Shown: piece after piece, positions 61,646 to 64,000 of the stretch
Numbering within the stretch: position 1 is the first letter of the stretch
Layout of the letters: each line of letters begins with the position of its first letter
Source of the DNA: Mesorhizobium sp.
GTDB lineage: Bacteria > Pseudomonadota > Alphaproteobacteria > Rhizobiales > Rhizobiaceae
DNA length: 64,000 nucleotides
Reading direction: 5' to 3'
Assembly: GCF_024710845.1 (NCBI RefSeq)
Contig: NZ_JANJTZ010000056.1
Location: 186,001-250,000, forward strand
Made by a program: the position numbers and the translations under genes
Notes under the pieces: model-generated
The model's database searches: none
Seen by the model: only the letters and a program-made list of their open reading frames with translations
Told to the model about the DNA's origin: nothing

Positions 61646-62725
61646 CTACATGCCCTTGTCCCAGTCGCGGGCCGGCTTTTCGCCGGCGGCGCGCAGGCCA
61701 TCCATGTAGGCCTTCATGAAGGCCTTGCCCGGCAGGCCGCGAGACTCGGCGTCCGCCGCCCATTCGCCGGCGATGTCCGGCAGGCCGTCGACCCATTTCT
61801 GGCGGTCGCCGGCCGGCAGCTCAGAGATCGTGACCGGCGGGTTCTGGCCCTTGCCGAGTTCGACCATCTTGCCGAAGGCCGCCTCATGCCGCTCCAGAAG
61901 GTCCTTGCCATGCGCTTCGGTGTAGAACTTGCCGGCGGCGACCATCGCCTCCTGAACCGCCGGAGGCAGCGCGTCCCACGAATCCTTGTTGATCGCTACA
62001 GCGCCGGAGAAGGCCGTGCCGATGCGGACGCGGGTGATATAGGGCGCGACCTCATAGAGCTTTGCCGGCAGCACGCCGAGCGCCAGCGACAGCACGCCGT
62101 CTGACACGCCGGTCTGGATGTCGGTGTAGAAAGTCGGCAGCGAGCCGTCGACGGCGTTGGCGCCGGTGCCGCGCAGCCACTGGCCAAGCACGCCGGGTGC
62201 TGAGAGCTTCATTCCATTCAGGTCAGCGACGCCGGTGATCTGCTTCTTGGTGTAGATGTCGTAGTCGTCTGTGCCGGTGAGGCCGAGGACCTTCAGGTTG
62301 TACTGCTCCCACTCCTTCTTGAATGCCTCGTTGTTCTCGAGCAGGTCGCCCATGACCTTGAGCTGGACCGGCGGGTTCGCGGTCGAGAAAGGCGCGTAGG
62401 TCGAGGCCTGGCTCAGCGGCAGCTTGGCGCCTTCGAGGAAGGAGAACACCCAGCCGATGTCGGTCACGCCTTCCTGCACCGATGTGAGCGTGGCGTTGGC
62501 CTTGTAGAGCGAGCCGCCGAAGGCCTCGTTCCACTTGATCTTGTACTCGCCCTTCTCGGCCAGGAGCCGATCGGTTTCCGCCATGAAGTGCGACTTGATC
62601 ATGCCCACCCACGGAATCGCCAGCGGATGGCTCGACGCCACCGTCAGTTCGATCTCCTCCACGGCATAGGCAGCGGTCGGCAGCGCCATCATGGCGCCCA
62701 TCAGCATTCCGGTCAGTCTGTACAT
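61646..62725 (-). CDS. TRAP transporter solute-binding protein (second system)
   Basis: 359-residue DctP-type periplasmic binding protein. A Sec signal peptide (residues 1-21, ending AAYA) is followed by IELTVASSHPLAIPWVG. The VTDIGWVFSFLEGAKLPLSQ segment near 87 and DLNGMKLSAPGVLGQWLRG near 168 are typical, but the usual ligand-binding arginine of the NLR-type loop is replaced by SAPG, hinting at a ligand other than simple C4-dicarboxylates. The CoA-transferase gene upstream suggests an organic acid that is later activated with CoA. Confidence 0.9.
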   Translation of the reverse strand: MYRLTGMLMGAMMALPTAAYAVEEIELTVASSHPLAIPWVGMIKSHFMAETDRLLAEKGEYKIKWNEAFGGSLYKANATLTSVQEGVTDIGWVFSFLEGAKLPLSQASTYAPFSTANPPVQLKVMGDLLENNEAFKKEWEQYNLKVLGLTGTDDYDIYTKKQITGVADLNGMKLSAPGVLGQWLRGTGANAVDGSLPTFYTDIQTGVSDGVLSLALGVLPAKLYEVAPYITRVRIGTAFSGAVAINKDSWDALPPAVQEAMVAAGKFYTEAHGKDLLERHEAAFGKMVELGKGQNPPVTISELPAGDRQKWVDGLPDIAGEWAADAESRGLPGKAFMKAYMDGLRAAGEKPARDWDKGM

Positions 62726-62743
62726 GTTGGTTCCTCCCAGGAT

Positions 62744-63127
62744 CTACAAAATCGTGAACTTCTGGCTCGACAGGTCGAGCCGCACCGTCATCGTTCCCTC
62801 GTTGATCATCCACGGCCTGACCGTGAATCTGCGCGCACCGCTCCTGTGCATCGGATCGCGCTCGGCGATCTCCACCGCTTCGGCACGGTTTGCGGCTCGC
62901 ACGACGACGAGCCCATCGCCGTTCCATTCCTGCTCGTCGTCGCTCCACATCGGACCGGCGGCGAACATGATCCCCTCGCGCTCGAGCTGCATCTGAAACG
63001 CCAGATGCTCTCCCAGCCCCTGCAGGATCGGTTCCATCCCACCCGTAGGTACGGTGAACACCGCGTAGAGCTGCTTCTGCAGCATCGCACTGCTGGCTGT
63101 CTTCACGTCGGCGACTGGTAGCCCCAT
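62744..63127 (-). CDS. YCII-domain protein
   Basis: 127 residues of the YCII-related dimeric alpha/beta-barrel family. The hallmark pattern is GLGEHLAFQMQLEREGIMFAAGP, with the histidine and the GP turn, followed by GLVVVRAANRAEAVEIAERDP. The C-terminal half (FTVRPWMINEGTMTVRLDLS) is longer than in E. coli YciI. The function in the operon is unknown; dehydratase or decyclisation roles have been suggested for relatives in aromatic pathways. Confidence 0.8.
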   Translation of the reverse strand: MGLPVADVKTASSAMLQKQLYAVFTVPTGGMEPILQGLGEHLAFQMQLEREGIMFAAGPMWSDDEQEWNGDGLVVVRAANRAEAVEIAERDPMHRSGARRFTVRPWMINEGTMTVRLDLSSQKFTIL

Positions 63128-63150
63128 ACGTCCTCCCTACTCCCTTGCCG

Positions 63151-64000
63151 TCACCGAGCCTTACGCGCTGCGATCTCGGCCCGGATCTCCTCGCCGTGCT
63201 CGTCCAGCGTCGGCGGCGGCAGGATCGACAGGTCCGCCTCACCGTCGAAATTGTAGGGCGCCCGCACTGTCGTGAACGGTCCCATTTCCGTATGATCGGC
63301 CGAGACCTTGATCTTGAGATGAACCGCCTGCGGATCTTCCAGCGCCTCGTTCGAATCGTAGGCGGGCGAGTGCGGCACCTCGTTCTTCAGCAGGATGTCG
63401 CACCACTCGTCGCGGCTGCGGCTCTCGAACACCGGCCGCAGCAGCTCGATCAGCGCCTGCTGGTTCTCGATGCGGGCAGTGCGCTCGGCGAAGCGCGGAT
63501 CGGTCATAAGCTCCGGCAGCCCGACGGACTCGACCAGCCCCTCCCAGAACTTCGGCGGGGAGGACAGGTGGATCGCCACCCATTTCCCGTCGGAACAGGC
63601 GAACGTGTAGGACTGCGACACCATCGGGCGCGACAGCGGTCCCATCACCTCGCCGACCGAGAAATAGTGGGTGAAGCTGTCCAGGTTGAAATGGCACATC
63701 GCTTCAAGCATCGAGATGTCGAGGCGGCGGCCCTTGCCAGTCGACACCCGCTCCAGCAGAGCGGCCACGATGCCTAGCGCCGCGTAATGACCGGTGACGG
63801 CGTCGGCGATCGCCGGGCCGATCACACGCGGATTGGTCGGCGGGGTCAGCAGGCGCAGATAGGCGCTCGCGGCCTGCGCCACCGTGTCGTAGGCGGGCCG
63901 GTCGCGCGCCGGGCCGGTCGGGCCGAAGCCGGAGATGGCGCAATAGACCAGCCGCGGATTGATCCGGTGCAGTTCCTCCTCACCGGCACCGAGCTTCTCG
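63151..64000 (-). CDS. Family III CoA-transferase (CaiB/BaiF), cut by window edge
   Basis: At least 282 residues; the N-terminus lies beyond base 64000 and the frame is open to the edge. The segment RINPRLVYCAISGFGPTGP, then RPAYDTVAQAAS and ALLERVSTGKGRRLDISMLEAM, is typical of formyl-CoA/carnitine CoA-transferases. The catalytic aspartate normally sits in the LDIS/ENF-type region further along or upstream, and was not assigned with certainty. It probably attaches CoA to the acid imported by the TRAP system downstream. Confidence 0.9.
   Translation of the reverse strand, partial: EKLGAGEEELHRINPRLVYCAISGFGPTGPARDRPAYDTVAQAASAYLRLLTPPTNPRVIGPAIADAVTGHYAALGIVAALLERVSTGKGRRLDISMLEAMCHFNLDSFTHYFSVGEVMGPLSRPMVSQSYTFACSDGKWVAIHLSSPPKFWEGLVESVGLPELMTDPRFAERTARIENQQALIELLRPVFESRSRDEWCDILLKNEVPHSPAYDSNEALEDPQAVHLKIKVSADHTEMGPFTTVRAPYNFDGEADLSILPPPTLDEHGEEIRAEIAARKAR

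Overview
The window is 64 kb of GC-rich DNA from an alphaproteobacterium, most likely a Hyphomicrobiales member of the Mesorhizobium/Phyllobacteriaceae type. This is inferred from gene content: rsmB and tspO near guaA, many branched-chain (Liv-type) and TRAP transporters, BKACE, DAPG-hydrolase-like proteins, and FixK/FNR boxes. No rRNA or tRNA gene and no CRISPR array was seen.

Region 1 (1-9034) looks like a low-oxygen stress block. It holds hsp20, a DUF2267 protein, a phosphoribosyltransferase, an ABC/FtsX/HlyD export operon, a host-attachment-family protein and recQ. Three perfect TTGAY-N4-RTCAA boxes lie in front of the first three transcription units (139, 2139, 7117).

Region 2 (9459-18140) is a catabolic uptake operon: a Tat-type binding protein, LivG, LivF, LivH, LivM, an SDR dehydrogenase and a GMC oxidoreductase, mostly joined by 4-base start/stop overlaps. 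A second GMC oxidoreductase converges on it. The two outward promoters share the 10-base motif TTGTCATACA, so one repressor probably controls both units.

Region 3 (18632-45436) appears to be a 26.8-kb genomic island inserted at the 3' end of guaA. A 25-base direct repeat (22 of 25 identical) marks both ends. One copy overlaps the guaA stop codon, and a broken P4-type tyrosine integrase lies just inside that end. Other debris near the ends includes an AbiEii-like toxin piece, an ABC ATPase piece and a helicase piece. The cargo is two catabolic modules. Module A (19581-30792, minus strand) is a 13-gene operon: cyclase, cupin, SDR, 3-hydroxyacyl-CoA dehydrogenase, two binding proteins, two tandem DAPG hydrolase (PhlG)-like proteins, LivGFHM and a BKACE enzyme. 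A divergent IclR regulator and a repeated operator-like element stand at its head. Module B (32081-43946) has a TRAP transporter, a type I extradiol dioxygenase, an FAH-family hydrolase, a quinone reductase, a complete three-component P450 system, a CMD-like protein, a second IclR regulator and an MhpA-like flavin hydroxylase. Together they suggest uptake, hydroxylation or O-demethylation, ring cleavage and C-C hydrolysis of an acylated or alkylated phenol. The substrate cannot be read from the sequence.

Region 4 (45419-50930) is core genome: guaA, a MarR regulator with a palindromic operator and a divergent small gene, an MTA/SAH-type nucleosidase, a PaaI-type thioesterase, tspO and rsmB. 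Region 5 (51181-57835) is the poorly characterised transglutaminase/amidoligase, ATP-grasp/alpha-E and transglutaminase operon. Region 6 (57816-64000) has an MFS transporter, an NADPH-FMN reductase, a second TRAP transporter, a YCII-domain protein and a family III CoA-transferase cut off by the window edge.
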